59,636 bases of DNA from Microcaldota archaeon (GCA_021813385.1 JAKAKT010000100.1:1-59636), one strand, 5' to 3'; shown: positions 16,493 to 25,211, counted from the first letter of the stretch. Notes: generated by a model from the sequence alone, not told the origin. Numbers and translations are program-made.

Positions 16493-17320
16493 ATGAAGCC
16501 AGCTTATCTCCTGCTCGCGCTCTGTTTGCTTCTTGCTTTTGCTTATGCCTGCCAGCCGCCAGACGTTTGTACAATGCCGACTGGAATGAGCTGCGTAAGT
16601 GATTCCCTATCTCAAGAAACAAACAAGCTAAACATTACCCTAGTTCATGGCCTTGAGAAGACAATCATCGTAACAGGAATCACCTGCACAAAAGACCCGA
16701 ATCAATTCGAGCCTTGCGATGCCGAACGGTGCCCAGGATTTGTCGAAGGCAAACTAACGGTTGAGAAAGGAAAGGTTGCCAAGTTTTTTGTAAATTGCAA
16801 TGACGAAAATGGAAATCCCTTAAGATTTAATTACCGGGATGCCTTCATTGGAAAAATCAACGTTGAGTATTATTTCCTTGGCGAAGACCCGAGCATAAAA
16901 AGAACACTTAGCGGAAACATTTATGAATGTGCAGCTAAAGAGGGCTGCTTGGATACGTGCAGTATTGGTGCCTTCTTAACGTTCAATATAGTTCTATTAT
17001 TGATATCATTCGTCATCTCAATAATTATTTTTAAAGTCCCAGAGCATTTCTTGGAAAAAAACGCCAGGGTGCAACTTATCACTAGCATCCTGATTCCACC
17101 TGTATTTGTATTTTTAATTACCTTTATGGGCGTTGCCATGTTTGTCGATTCGAAAGTTATAGTCATCTTTTCATATTTTGCCACTATCGTTATAGCGGGC
17201 TATTTCCTAAATAAAAAAATTCCGACAGTTCACAATTACAAAATAAATCCATATGTACTCGGTATTCTTCTCTCTTCGGCAGTTTTATTATTCATGTTGC
17301 ATCTCACAGGTTCGATCTAA
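16493..17320 (+). CDS. secreted-domain membrane protein, paralog of the 44.6 kb gene
   Basis: 275 aa with an N-terminal signal peptide (LLALCLLLAFAYACQ, possibly a lipoprotein-like C at 20), an outside domain of about 130 residues with eight or more cysteines (DVCTMPTGMSC, ITCTKDPNQFEPCDAERCPG, NCNDENG), then four hydrophobic helices (residues 165-275). The outside domain is clearly homologous to that encoded at 44.7-45.3 kb, where the helices precede the domain instead. TATA tatttatac at 16462-16470 puts the start close to the ATG (leaderless). Function unknown; no known family recognised. Confidence 0.75.
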   Translation: MKPAYLLLALCLLLAFAYACQPPDVCTMPTGMSCVSDSLSQETNKLNITLVHGLEKTIIVTGITCTKDPNQFEPCDAERCPGFVEGKLTVEKGKVAKFFVNCNDENGNPLRFNYRDAFIGKINVEYYFLGEDPSIKRTLSGNIYECAAKEGCLDTCSIGAFLTFNIVLLLISFVISIIIFKVPEHFLEKNARVQLITSILIPPVFVFLITFMGVAMFVDSKVIVIFSYFATIVIAGYFLNKKIPTVHNYKINPYVLGILLSSAVLLFMLHLTGSI

Positions 17321-17361
17321 TCCGGAGTTAATTATAAAACACCTCGCGACAAACTATTTTC

Positions 17362-18027
17362 ATGAAGCCAAAGGCAATCTTCTTCGACATCGACAACACC
17401 CTTTACGATACTGCGAAGTTTGCCGAAAGAGCCAGAAGGAACGCGATAAACGCGATGCGGGAAGCCGGCCTAAAAGCGAGCGAGGAAGAGGCTTACAAGG
17501 CGCTCCTGAAAGTGATAGCCAAACGAACTTCGAATTACGACAAGCATTTCGACGAGATGGTCCGGAACCTCGGCCAAAAACCCGACCCGCACATAATTGC
17601 TGCGGGAATCGGCGCCTATCACAATACAAAATCGAGCATCTTGCCATTTCCAGAAGTAAAAAGCGCGATACTCGAGCTTAGGGATTCTGGCTACAAGCTA
17701 TACGTCGCTTCTGAAGGCGATTCCCTGAAGCAGTGGGACAAGCTGATTAGGCTCGGCCTCGACCATCTTTTCCATGATGTCTTCGTGACTGAAGACGTTG
17801 GAAGGAAAAAATCGAAGGATTTTTACGCGGCGATAACGAGGAAGCTCAAGCTGGACCCAAAGAAATGCATCATGGTCGGGGACTCCGAGGAGAAGGACTC
17901 AACTCCAGCAGGCGAGGCGGGGATGAGAACAGTTCTCGTCACTCACGACGGGAAGGGCAGGGGAAACGCCGATTTTGTAATCCGAGACCTGTCAGAACTG
18001 AAAAAAACACTAGTTAAGCTCGAGTAA
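17362..18027 (+). CDS. HAD-superfamily hydrolase
   Basis: Probable phosphatase, 221 aa. Motif I FFDIDNTLYDT (nucleophile Asp9 and acid/base Asp11), motif II VASEG, a conserved lysine in KKSKDFY, and motif IV MVGDSEEKDSTPAGEAG. The helical cap between motifs I and II is of the C1 type. Archaeal HADs of this length act on small phosphates, but the substrate cannot be inferred. AT-rich TATA (attataaaac) ends about 20 bases before the ATG, so probably leaderless. MetAP follows in the same direction. Confidence 0.86.
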   Translation: MKPKAIFFDIDNTLYDTAKFAERARRNAINAMREAGLKASEEEAYKALLKVIAKRTSNYDKHFDEMVRNLGQKPDPHIIAAGIGAYHNTKSSILPFPEVKSAILELRDSGYKLYVASEGDSLKQWDKLIRLGLDHLFHDVFVTEDVGRKKSKDFYAAITRKLKLDPKKCIMVGDSEEKDSTPAGEAGMRTVLVTHDGKGRGNADFVIRDLSELKKTLVKLE

Positions 18028-18096
18028 TTGTGATTCTTATGGCAATTGAAAATTACGAGAAATCAGCGAGCGAGAGGAAAACCGAGAGGGATTGGC

Positions 18097-18984
18097 ATGG
18101 GTCTTGAAGACTACGAGAAAGCAGGAAAAATTGCAAGGGAAGCTCTTGAAAACTGGTCGAAGAAGATAAAGCCAGGGGTGAAACTGCTCGAAATAGCGGA
18201 AGGGGCCGAGGGCGAGATTCGGGAGAAGGGCGCTGGGCTTGCTTTTCCAGTGAATATCTCGCTTAACGGGCAGGCGGCCCACTACACCCCGGAGCACAAG
18301 TGCGAGAAAGTCTTTGGGGACAAAGACATCGTCAAATTAGATGTCGGAGTCCACGTCAACGGATTCATCGGCGACACCGCGCTCACAATCGACCTCTCGG
18401 GCGAGCAGGGGAAGCTACTTGAGGCGAGCGAGGCAGGCCTGGAAGCGGCGATTGCGGGGATGAAGCCGGGAGTTGAGGTTGGAGAAATCGGAGCCCTAGT
18501 CGAGGCGGAGATAAAGAAACGCGGGTTCAAGCCAATAGAGAACCTCACGGGCCATCGGCTCGAGCAATTCAAGCTCCACGCAGGGACTGAAATCCCAAAC
18601 ATAAAGACTGCTTCCCCCCACCGCATCCAGGAGGGAGACGTTTTCGCAGTCGAGCCCTTCGCGACAAACGGGGCAGGCCACGTCTCAGACGGCTCACAGG
18701 TCGAGATTTTCATGTTTCTCGAAAAAAGACCCGTCAGATTGCGCGAGTCGAGAAGGCTGATGACTTATTCTGAGGAAAAATTCAGTGGACTTCCCTTCGC
18801 TGAGAGGTGGCTCTACAAGGATTTCAATTCGAAGCTTTTGCTCGCATCTGCGCTTCGGGAATTGGTAGGATTCGGGGTTCTCAGGGCGTACCCGATTCTG
18901 AGCGATTCCGGGAAAGGGCTAGTTTCCCAAGCCGAGAAAACCGTAATAATAGAAAAAGATGGCGCGCGAGTGCTGACCAACTAA
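18097..18984 (+). CDS. map: methionine aminopeptidase, type II
   Basis: Removes the N-terminal Met from new proteins. Metal ligands are visible: KLDVGVH (Asp), FIGDTALTID (Asp), the helical-insertion region typical of type II with GHRLEQFKLHAG (His), EPFATNG (Glu) and the C-terminal EKTVIIEKDG (Glu). ATG 18097 gives MGLEDYEKAGKIA, the family start; the upstream TTG at 18046 adds an unrelated basic stretch. An out-of-frame ATG at 18039 reads MAIENYEK, a near copy of the true start, hinting at a short 5' duplication. Confidence 0.93.
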   Translation: MGLEDYEKAGKIAREALENWSKKIKPGVKLLEIAEGAEGEIREKGAGLAFPVNISLNGQAAHYTPEHKCEKVFGDKDIVKLDVGVHVNGFIGDTALTIDLSGEQGKLLEASEAGLEAAIAGMKPGVEVGEIGALVEAEIKKRGFKPIENLTGHRLEQFKLHAGTEIPNIKTASPHRIQEGDVFAVEPFATNGAGHVSDGSQVEIFMFLEKRPVRLRESRRLMTYSEEKFSGLPFAERWLYKDFNSKLLLASALRELVGFGVLRAYPILSDSGKGLVSQAEKTVIIEKDGARVLTN

Positions 18985-18995
18985 CGGCGACTGCG

Positions 18996-19415
18996 ATGGC
19001 TAAGCTCTTGAAGCTCGGGGATTTGCTCAAGAACCTACGCCCAGAATTGGACGAAGGCAAGTATTACTTTGCATCAGTTCCAGAATCCCAGCTCTTCGGC
19101 CTAGTCAACTACCTTTCATATGTCACGAGCATCCACCGCGAAGAGGAAGGCCTTTCAATCGTGTTTTCCGAAGAGATATTGGAAGAGATGAAAAGCTATG
19201 GTGAGGGGGAGCCAGCCGGGCCGTTTGCCCTCATAACCCTCAAAGTCGAATCGGACTTGATGGCAGTGGGACTCCTCGCGAAAATAACCGGGGAGCTTGC
19301 GAGGGAAGGCATAAGCGCGAATACAGTCTCGGCCTATCACCACGATTATCTCCTGGTTCCTTTCGGGAAAAAAGAAGCAGCGATGAAAGTTCTCAAGAAA
19401 CTGCAGAACCCCTGA
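18996..19415 (+). CDS. ACT-domain protein
   Basis: 139 aa from ATG 18996, eleven bases after map. The second half reads SDLMAVGLLAKITGELAREGISANTVSAYHHDYLLVPFG, an ACT-type amino-acid-binding fold like that of COG3602 proteins; the first half (EGKYYFASVP, VFSEEI) fits the same two-domain family. It is a small allosteric or regulatory protein of unknown ligand. It is transcribed with map and converges on pyrI. Confidence 0.75.
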   Translation: MAKLLKLGDLLKNLRPELDEGKYYFASVPESQLFGLVNYLSYVTSIHREEEGLSIVFSEEILEEMKSYGEGEPAGPFALITLKVESDLMAVGLLAKITGELAREGISANTVSAYHHDYLLVPFGKKEAAMKVLKKLQNP

Positions 19416-19419
19416 CTTA

Positions 19420-19860
19420 CTAGGCAGACAGCTCCTCGGGCTTGAACAGCCTCTCGCAGTAGGAGCACCGGATCCCCCTCTCCTCAACCTTGAACTCGCT
19501 CTCCATCCTCTCGTGGTTGGTTATGCAGTTCGGGTTCGGGCAGGCAGCCACTGCAACGAGCTTGCTCCTGAGTTTAACCTGTCTTTTCTCAATAACTTCA
19601 AAGTTCTTTATGATGTTGAGGCTCGCTTCAGGGGCAATGAGCGCAATCTTGTCAGCAGTCTTATCGTCGATGTGCTTATCAGCTATCTTTACAATGTCTT
19701 TCTTCCCCATTTTTTTGCTTGTCGTGTTCATGAGGAGTGCGACCCTCCCAAGGTAACCGGCTTGTATGTTGAGAATCTGCAGCACCCTAAGTCCTTTCCC
19801 TGCCGGTATGTGGTCAATCACGGTCCCGTCAGCAATTTTCTCAACTTTCAGCATGCTCAT
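19420..19860 (-). CDS. pyrI: aspartate carbamoyltransferase regulatory chain
   Basis: Binds CTP/ATP and regulates PyrB in the first committed step of pyrimidine synthesis. N-terminal allosteric domain with DGTVIDHIPAGKG, C-terminal zinc domain with CPNPNC...CSYC holding Zn at the contact with the catalytic chain. 146 aa, normal length. Its ATG overlaps the pyrB stop (ATGA), so catalytic and regulatory chains are made in step. Confidence 0.96.
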   Translation of the reverse strand: MSMLKVEKIADGTVIDHIPAGKGLRVLQILNIQAGYLGRVALLMNTTSKKMGKKDIVKIADKHIDDKTADKIALIAPEASLNIIKNFEVIEKRQVKLRSKLVAVAACPNPNCITNHERMESEFKVEERGIRCSYCERLFKPEELSA

Positions 19861-20768
19861 GCCCTCCCGAGAAGCTTCATTATAATCGCCATCCTCATCG
19901 GAACTCCCAGCTTCGCCTGTTCGAAATAAGTCGCATGCTTGCTGTTGTCTATTGCTGGGTCTATCTCATCAATCTTAGGCAACGGGTGCAGGATGACGAG
20001 GTCTTCCTTAACCCCCTTCAACTGCTCCTCGGTTATCTTGAACTCCTTCTGGAGCTTCTCCGCCTCATAGGGGTCGGCGAACCTCTCCTTCTGAATCCTG
20101 CAGACATAGGCAACATCCGCTCCTTTCAGGTCAAGTTCGTTCGTTTGCTTTATCTTCATCGAAAAAAGCGTTTTTGCCTCATCCACGACCCCCTTGTCCA
20201 TTTCGAGCCCTTTCGGGGAAACCAAAGTCACATCCGCCCCGAACATCCCAAGCCCATAGAGAAGAGAGCGCATCGTTCTCGCGTATTTCAGGTCGCCAAC
20301 AAGGTGAACGCATAAGCCATCGAGCTTTTTCTTGACCTTCCTTATCGTGTAAAGGTCTATGAGTGTCTGCGTCGGATGCTGGTTCCCCCCGTCCCCTCCA
20401 TTTGCAACTGGATGTTTAGCGACATTCGCAGCCAGCCTCGCAGAGCCCTCGAGCGAATGCCTTATCACGAGCAGGTCGGCATATCCGTCTACAATCTTAA
20501 TCGTATCCACGAACGTCTCGCCCTTTGCCATCGAAGTGAGCGCTACGGACTCAAAGTTTATCACGCTTGCCCCAAGCCTCTGTGCAGCAGCCTGGAAAGA
20601 GAGCCTTGTCCGAGTGCTCGGCTCGAAAAAAAGGGTCGCGATAATGCGGTTCTTCAGGGGCGACTTCTCCCCCCCGATTTCGCCTTCCATCTTCTCGGCG
20701 AGTGAAAACAGCCCCTCGATGTCCTTGCGTTCCAAATCCCGAATAGAAATAAGATCCTTGCCGTTCAT
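19857..20768 (-). CDS. pyrB: aspartate carbamoyltransferase catalytic chain
   Basis: Joins carbamoyl phosphate and aspartate. Carbamoyl-phosphate site FFEPSTRTRLSFQAAAQRLG (residues 49-68), HPVANGGDGGNQHPTQTL with the active-site His and Gln, and ILHPLPKIDEIDPAID near the C-terminus. 303 aa, normal length. First gene of the pyrBI operon, divergent from tmk across a 50-base spacer. Confidence 0.97.
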   Translation of the reverse strand: MNGKDLISIRDLERKDIEGLFSLAEKMEGEIGGEKSPLKNRIIATLFFEPSTRTRLSFQAAAQRLGASVINFESVALTSMAKGETFVDTIKIVDGYADLLVIRHSLEGSARLAANVAKHPVANGGDGGNQHPTQTLIDLYTIRKVKKKLDGLCVHLVGDLKYARTMRSLLYGLGMFGADVTLVSPKGLEMDKGVVDEAKTLFSMKIKQTNELDLKGADVAYVCRIQKERFADPYEAEKLQKEFKITEEQLKGVKEDLVILHPLPKIDEIDPAIDNSKHATYFEQAKLGVPMRMAIIMKLLGRA

Positions 20769-20824
20769 GGAACCCTCTCATCTTTAGAGTTAGTATTTAT
20801 ATAAACCTTTCCAAATTTGTGGAT
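20769..20824. promoter_or_regulatory. shared divergent promoter of pyrBI and tmk
   Basis: The 50-base spacer holds a single near-symmetric TATA-like block (agtatttatataaacc, about 20791-20806) that can serve both directions. Both transcripts would be nearly leaderless. This couples two pyrimidine-nucleotide pathways. Confidence 0.5.
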
Positions 20825-21421
20825 ATGAGAGGAAAAATCATCTGCTTCGAGGGAATCGACGGTTCCGGGAAGGGGACGCAGGTCAAAAAAACAATCGACG
20901 CGATTCCCGGTGCCGTCCTGTTCACCTATCCAGACAAGAATTGGGCAGTCGGCCGGGTCATCGGCAGTTTTCTTGAGAAGAAAACGAGGCTTTCGCCACT
21001 CCACCAGTTCCTTCTCTATGCTTCAGACATCCAAAAGGACCAGGAGAAAATCAAACAGTTGCTCGAAGATGGGAGAACAGTTGTATTCGACCGCTACATT
21101 TTCTCGACCCTCGCTTACCAGGATGCTTCAGGATTTAGAATGAACAAAGGCCTTGGGATAGTTAAGGAACTTGAATTCCTCGCCCCGGACCTGACTATTC
21201 TTCTCGACATAGACCCGAAGACCTCGGTTGAGAGGAAGAAAAAGCAGAACAATTCGCTCGAGAGGTTCGAAAAAGAAAAGTTTCTCGGGAAAGTCAGGAA
21301 AAACTACCTGCTCCTGGCGAAGAAAAAATTCCTCTCGAAGAAGTGGTTTGTCCTGGATGGGGGGCGAAGCCAGGCAGAATTAGGCGAGGAGATACGTTTA
21401 TTAGTGTTAAACGAGCGATAA
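20825..21421 (+). CDS. tmk: thymidylate kinase
   Basis: Phosphorylates dTMP to dTDP. P-loop FEGIDGSGKGTQ (residues 7-18), the DR(Y) motif VVFDRYIFSTLAYQ, and PDLTILLDIDP. About 199 aa from ATG 20825; GTG at 20819, two codons earlier, is an alternative. The LID segment SVERKKKQNNSLERFEKEKF is basic. It is divergent from pyrBI and followed by tRNA-Glu after 13 bases. Confidence 0.94.
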   Translation: MRGKIICFEGIDGSGKGTQVKKTIDAIPGAVLFTYPDKNWAVGRVIGSFLEKKTRLSPLHQFLLYASDIQKDQEKIKQLLEDGRTVVFDRYIFSTLAYQDASGFRMNKGLGIVKELEFLAPDLTILLDIDPKTSVERKKKQNNSLERFEKEKFLGKVRKNYLLLAKKKFLSKKWFVLDGGRSQAELGEEIRLLVLNER

Positions 21422-21434
21422 GTCGCACGTCTGT

Positions 21435-21693
21435 GCTCCAGTAGTCTAGCTCGGTCAAGGATTCCGGCCTTTCGAAATCAGAAACCCCTACGGGTTTCCG
21501 ATACCTTCCCCCTTCGGGAGAAGAAAGCCGGTGACCCGGGTTCAAACATCCTTCCCTTTTCTTTCAGATTCGGGCTGGCGCCCGAATACGGGGAAAGTTG
21601 TTGGCAACTTTCCCTTCGGAAAAGAAAAGGTCTGGATCAACCCCAAAAGAAAAACGGTGAAAACCTAGGGGTTTGAAAATCCCGGCTGGAGCA
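21435..21693 (+). tRNA. trnE: tRNA-Glu (anticodon TTC) with two introns
   Basis: Acceptor GCTCCAG (21435-21441) pairs with CTGGAGC (21686-21692), discriminator A, no encoded CCA. D-stem GTCT/GGAT, anticodon stem CCGGC/GCCGG with loop CTTTCG-A and anticodon TTC at 21471-21473. Intron 1 (about 21475-21525, 51 nt) is at the canonical 37/38 position. T-stem CCGGG (21536-21540) and loop TTCAAA are followed by intron 2 (about 21547-21679, 133 nt), then T and CCCGG. Intron 2 folds into an 8-bp and a 9-bp hairpin inside a CCTTTTCTTT/AAAGAAAAGG stem, and TTCAAAC can pair with GTTTGAA beside the exon junction. A T-rich stretch follows the gene. Confidence 0.92.
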
Positions 21694-21707
21694 CTCTTTA
21701 TTTTTTC

Positions 21708-22571
21708 TCAGTTCTTCGCAGTTTTTATCAGGTAATCAATCATCTTTCCGGCGACATCGACTCCCATCGCCTGGAAGGAGTTCCGGAATTCGACTGCGTG
21801 GTTTATCTCATGAACGAGCAGCCCATGTTCGGATTCCATAAGGTCGACCCCGTAAATTCCTTCACCTACGATACCGGCAGCCTTAAGGCAGAGCTCCGAG
21901 AGCTCAGGGGTCACCTCGCACTTGCTGGCCAATCCTCCGCGGCTCGTGTTCGTTATCCAGCCGGACTTCTGCGTGGAGTTCCGGTACACTGCAGCGATTA
22001 CTTCTTCGCCCACAACGAGCGCGCGGATGTCTCTCCCGGGCTTGTTCACGTGCTCCTGCAGGTAGTAAATCTTCTGCAAGTGGTTGCCCATCTCCTCCCT
22101 TGACTCGAGTTCCGCGTCTAAGGCGTCGGCATCGTTTATCCTGTGCACCAATCTAGCCCAGGAGCCAACAACAGGCTTCATCACGAGCGGGAACCCCAGT
22201 TTCGAGGCTGCAGACCGAGCTGACTCAGGCACGAACGAAACATAAGTTTTTGGAGTCGGGATTCCCGCCTTGGCTAGTTCGAGAGAGCAGAGCATCTTGT
22301 CTCCGCAGATTCTCGCAGCATTGTAACTGTTCACAACTTTCGTCCCCGCGAGTTCGTAGTAATAACTCAGATAAAGGCCTCTCGAGTATGAGACCGAGCG
22401 CTGGACGAGAGCGTCGATTTCCCCTGCTCCTGGACCGTGCCCATTTCCGCTCAGCTCAAGAACAGCCTCGCCGTCTATCACCCTCTCTAGCTCCACCCCG
22501 CGCTCTTTCGCGGAATCCAGGAGCATCTTGTTCTCGGCAGAAACAAACGTGTAGCAGATTCCGATTTTCAT
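21708..22571 (-). CDS. lysX: LysX-type ATP-grasp ligase (LysW-dependent)
   Basis: ATP-grasp enzyme that couples an amino-dicarboxylate (alpha-aminoadipate or glutamate) to the C-terminal Glu of the carrier LysW. Visible: PLVMKPVVGSWARLV (ATP-binding strand-loop), EHVNKPGRDIRALVVG, and the LysX-like ending EINHAVEFRNSFQAMGVDVAGKMIDY. 287 aa, normal. The lysW gene lies 10 bases upstream. No other lysine or arginine genes of the pathway are in the window, so the substrate (lysine, ornithine, or a peptide product) is open. Confidence 0.9.
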   Translation of the reverse strand: MKIGICYTFVSAENKMLLDSAKERGVELERVIDGEAVLELSGNGHGPGAGEIDALVQRSVSYSRGLYLSYYYELAGTKVVNSYNAARICGDKMLCSLELAKAGIPTPKTYVSFVPESARSAASKLGFPLVMKPVVGSWARLVHRINDADALDAELESREEMGNHLQKIYYLQEHVNKPGRDIRALVVGEEVIAAVYRNSTQKSGWITNTSRGGLASKCEVTPELSELCLKAAGIVGEGIYGVDLMESEHGLLVHEINHAVEFRNSFQAMGVDVAGKMIDYLIKTAKN

Positions 22572-22581
22572 GGCAACCAGC

Positions 22582-22758
22582 CTACTCGCCCCAGTCCTCC
22601 TCGACTACAGGCGCCACTGTGAGCTTTGGCGGATTAGCCGAATTAACTTCGAGCCTGGCCCCGCAGTCCTTGCAGCTCAAAATCCAGCCGATTTCCGTGT
22701 TTTCCTCCAATCCAACTTTTCCCGCGCATTCCGGGCATTCAGCTTCCGCCATCTCCAT
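22582..22758 (-). CDS. lysW: amino-group carrier protein LysW
   Basis: Missed by the ORF track because it is only 58 aa. On the minus strand ATG 22758 gives MEMAEAECPECAGKVGLEEN, then SCKDCGARLEV, and ends in VVEEDWGE. The four cysteines (CPEC, CKDC) form a zinc ribbon, and the acidic EDWGE end is the carrier signature whose last Glu is modified by LysX. GGGGGA precedes the ATG. Adjacent to and upstream of lysX, as in known LysW systems. Confidence 0.93.
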   Translation of the reverse strand: MEMAEAECPECAGKVGLEENTEIGWILSCKDCGARLEVNSANPPKLTVAPVVEEDWGE

Positions 22759-22891
22759 CAGTCCCCCTAACCAGAGTTAGAAATATTGTGTGCCGGGCCC
22801 TTTATATCAATATTGGTCAAAAATGGCCAATTTAGATAAAATTCAACCAAAAACAGAAAATTGATTTTCAACCCGCGCGTCTATCCCCTCG

Positions 22892-24247
22892 TCATATCTT
22901 CTCCCGCTTATCAACGAGCCTTTCCGATTCCTCAAGAAGGAACAGCGCCCCGTCGGCCAAATCAAGCGCTTCCTTTGGCTTTCCGGCCCAAACTGCTTCC
23001 TTCATTTCCGCAAGGCCTTTCCTCACATTCACGAGCACTGTTTCCTGTGATTTCGCAAAAAGATGAGCCAGCTCCAGAACCTTGGTCGCTATGTTCGATT
23101 TCTGTGGAACTGGCATAAGGCCATCGCGTTGCACATGCTCGAGATAATCTGACAGGTGTCCCCTTGCCAGCCTTATTTTTACTCCTTCGTTCCCTCCCCG
23201 TTCGATTGCTTGCTCAGCTTGGAGAAGCAGGTCCCGAACCAGCAGGAGCTCTCCCACCTTGCTGCCCTTGAACCACCCAGCGAGTTCCCCCACCCCGACA
23301 GGCCTCGGATGTTCGCCCTTCCTGTCGCTCTCGAGTTCATAGGAGAAATTGCTGTCAATTATCCTGAGCGCAAGCTCCAGCTTCTTCACCATCGTCTCCT
23401 TTATGTGCGCGGATTCCCGGAGCTGGCCCATTATCCCATGTCGCACGTCCCTCCCGACAAGCGCCTCCCTCACCCTCTCATTCCTCTCGTGCCTGCGCCT
23501 GATGATTTCCGATATGAGAAGCGCGCGCTCCTCGCTTTTCGTGAGAACGTGGGTCCTCACGTGCTCGAGCTTCTCTTTGAGGACATTTCTCGCAGCAACG
23601 AGCTTCGCGCACCCAATAGTTATCTCATCCCCATAGAAGGCGACAATAGCATCGCCTACGTAAATTTTCGTCTCGTCTGCCCAAGAATCGACTTTCGAAA
23701 CGATGTTCCTTCGCGCGAGCTTTTCTGAAATCTCCTCAAGTCTCCTAAGCTTTGCCCCGAGCTCTTGGTTGCCTACATGAACACTGTCCATCCTCAAGTT
23801 TATCGTGGTCAATTCATCGAGAAGAAGCTGGACCTTCACAGAAGAATTGGCCTTGTTTTTTGGAATATGCTCCCCAACAGCTCTCAAAGCGCTCGCGAGG
23901 TCATTGTAGGTAATCTCCCTGCCCACAATCGGCTCATAAAGCAAGCCAAGCATCCTCCTCCTCGTGGCGTTGGCGACTCCCCGGGCAAGCGTCCTTCTTG
24001 CATTCCTTGCCCTCACCCTGAGCCCGTCACTCTCATCGCCCATATCCCCCCAAATCTTGGAATCTAGGACGATGAACCTTATGCTCACTCCCGAGTCCTC
24101 AAGAATCCTGACCCCGAGCCGGCTCATCCTTTCAGAAAGAGTCTCGGGTTTGGCAGGGCCTTCAATAAGTGCGCTGCCTTTGAATCCTGCCCTTCTTGAT
24201 TCTCGGGAAGAAGCAGTTCTCTGGACTCCTGTTCCGACCCAGTTCAT
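22892..24247 (-). CDS. unrecognised helical protein
   Basis: 451 aa, no signal peptide or membrane helix, highly charged with many Arg and Lys, and long amphipathic helices (for example ELGAKLRRLEEISEKLARRN and KLEHVRTHVLTKSEERALL) that suggest coiled coils. It has no recognisable catalytic motif. The first 40 residues look disordered. It lies alone on the minus strand between lysWX and a divergent methyltransferase. Codon use matches the neighbours, so it looks native. Function not inferred. Confidence 0.7.
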   Translation of the reverse strand: MNWVGTGVQRTASSRESRRAGFKGSALIEGPAKPETLSERMSRLGVRILEDSGVSIRFIVLDSKIWGDMGDESDGLRVRARNARRTLARGVANATRRRMLGLLYEPIVGREITYNDLASALRAVGEHIPKNKANSSVKVQLLLDELTTINLRMDSVHVGNQELGAKLRRLEEISEKLARRNIVSKVDSWADETKIYVGDAIVAFYGDEITIGCAKLVAARNVLKEKLEHVRTHVLTKSEERALLISEIIRRRHERNERVREALVGRDVRHGIMGQLRESAHIKETMVKKLELALRIIDSNFSYELESDRKGEHPRPVGVGELAGWFKGSKVGELLLVRDLLLQAEQAIERGGNEGVKIRLARGHLSDYLEHVQRDGLMPVPQKSNIATKVLELAHLFAKSQETVLVNVRKGLAEMKEAVWAGKPKEALDLADGALFLLEESERLVDKREKI

Positions 24248-24336
24248 AAATCAATAGTTATGCCAGGGAAGGATAATAACCGTTACTCGAAACTGGGCGA
24301 TAGTGTTTTTTAACCACAGCTGCAAAGACCAGTCAT

Positions 24337-25020
24337 ATGTCCCACCCGGACCTCATCAAGTCGTATTTCGAGTCCCTCGACAACTATGACTACGTGGCAG
24401 AAAGAGTGGTCCCCTACAACAAGGAAATCCACGAAAAGATATTGAGCGAGGTTTCTATATGGGCGCCGAAGGACTTTGACCTAGTGGACCTCGGGATTGG
24501 GCCCGGCGAGGTTGATGAAAAAATACTCGAGAAATACCCGGGAGCCCACGTTACCGGTATCGACATATCCGAGAAGATGCTCGATTCGGCCAGGCTAAAG
24601 CTGCACAAGTTCAGCGAGAGGGCGAAGCTCGTCAAGGGGGACTTCGACTTCGCTGACCTCGGGCCAGAGCGCGATTTCATCATCTCCTCAATTGCAATCC
24701 ACAACTCGGCTGATGACGACAAGATGAAGCTTTTCGACAGGATTTACGACTCGCTTTCGGACAAGGGGCTGTTCATAAACGCCGACTTCATAGCCGGCGA
24801 GGACCCGCAGGACGATGAGCGGGACAGGCGCTGGTATTTCCACTTCCTCGAGCAGCATTTGAAGGGCACGGAACTCGAGACCTGGATAATGCACGCGTTC
24901 TACGAGGACAACCCGGCAAAGCTCTCGGACCAGTTCAAGTGGCTCGGGGAATCCGGGTTCAGGAAGGTCGAATGCACCTGGAAAAAGATGAATCTCGCGG
25001 TGTATGTCGCTTACAAATAA
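24337..25020 (+). CDS. class I SAM-dependent methyltransferase
   Basis: 227 aa soluble enzyme. SAM site motif I FDLVDLGIGPGEVDEKIL, then HVTGIDISEKMLDSAR (motif II with the acidic ribose ligand), and DFDFADLGPERDFIISSIAIHNS. The C-terminal half (FINADFIAGED, WLGESGFRKVECTW) follows the general methyltransferase 11/25 pattern. Substrate unknown. A 59-aa gene follows behind a good RBS, likely in the same transcript. Confidence 0.85.
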   Translation: MSHPDLIKSYFESLDNYDYVAERVVPYNKEIHEKILSEVSIWAPKDFDLVDLGIGPGEVDEKILEKYPGAHVTGIDISEKMLDSARLKLHKFSERAKLVKGDFDFADLGPERDFIISSIAIHNSADDDKMKLFDRIYDSLSDKGLFINADFIAGEDPQDDERDRRWYFHFLEQHLKGTELETWIMHAFYEDNPAKLSDQFKWLGESGFRKVECTWKKMNLAVYVAYK

Positions 25021-25031
25021 GAGGTGGGAAG

Positions 25032-25211
25032 ATGGGAAAAACGATTCTGAAGGCAGGGCAGGCGTCGCAATTGCTCTCGCTCTTGGCAAAGCAAGTCGGT
25101 TCCGAGACCACTCTTTCCAAGGCAATAGTGGCGCTGAACGGCGACCCGAAGCGGGATGTTGCAGTGATTTTCACCGACAGCTTCGGGAATGCGGACATCA
25201 AGCCGGTTTAG
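25032..25211 (+). CDS. small unrecognised protein (59 aa)
   Basis: Begins at ATG 25032, three bases after the strong RBS GAGGTGGGA, eleven bases after the methyltransferase stop. The longer start in the ORF track lies inside the methyltransferase gene and is rejected. The sequence is compact, with a helix (SQLLSLLAKQVG) and a strand pair (DVAVIFTDSFGNADIK). No Cys and no membrane helix. It looks like a small alpha/beta protein, perhaps a partner of the methyltransferase; that is inference from position only. Confidence 0.65.
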   Translation: MGKTILKAGQASQLLSLLAKQVGSETTLSKAIVALNGDPKRDVAVIFTDSFGNADIKPV

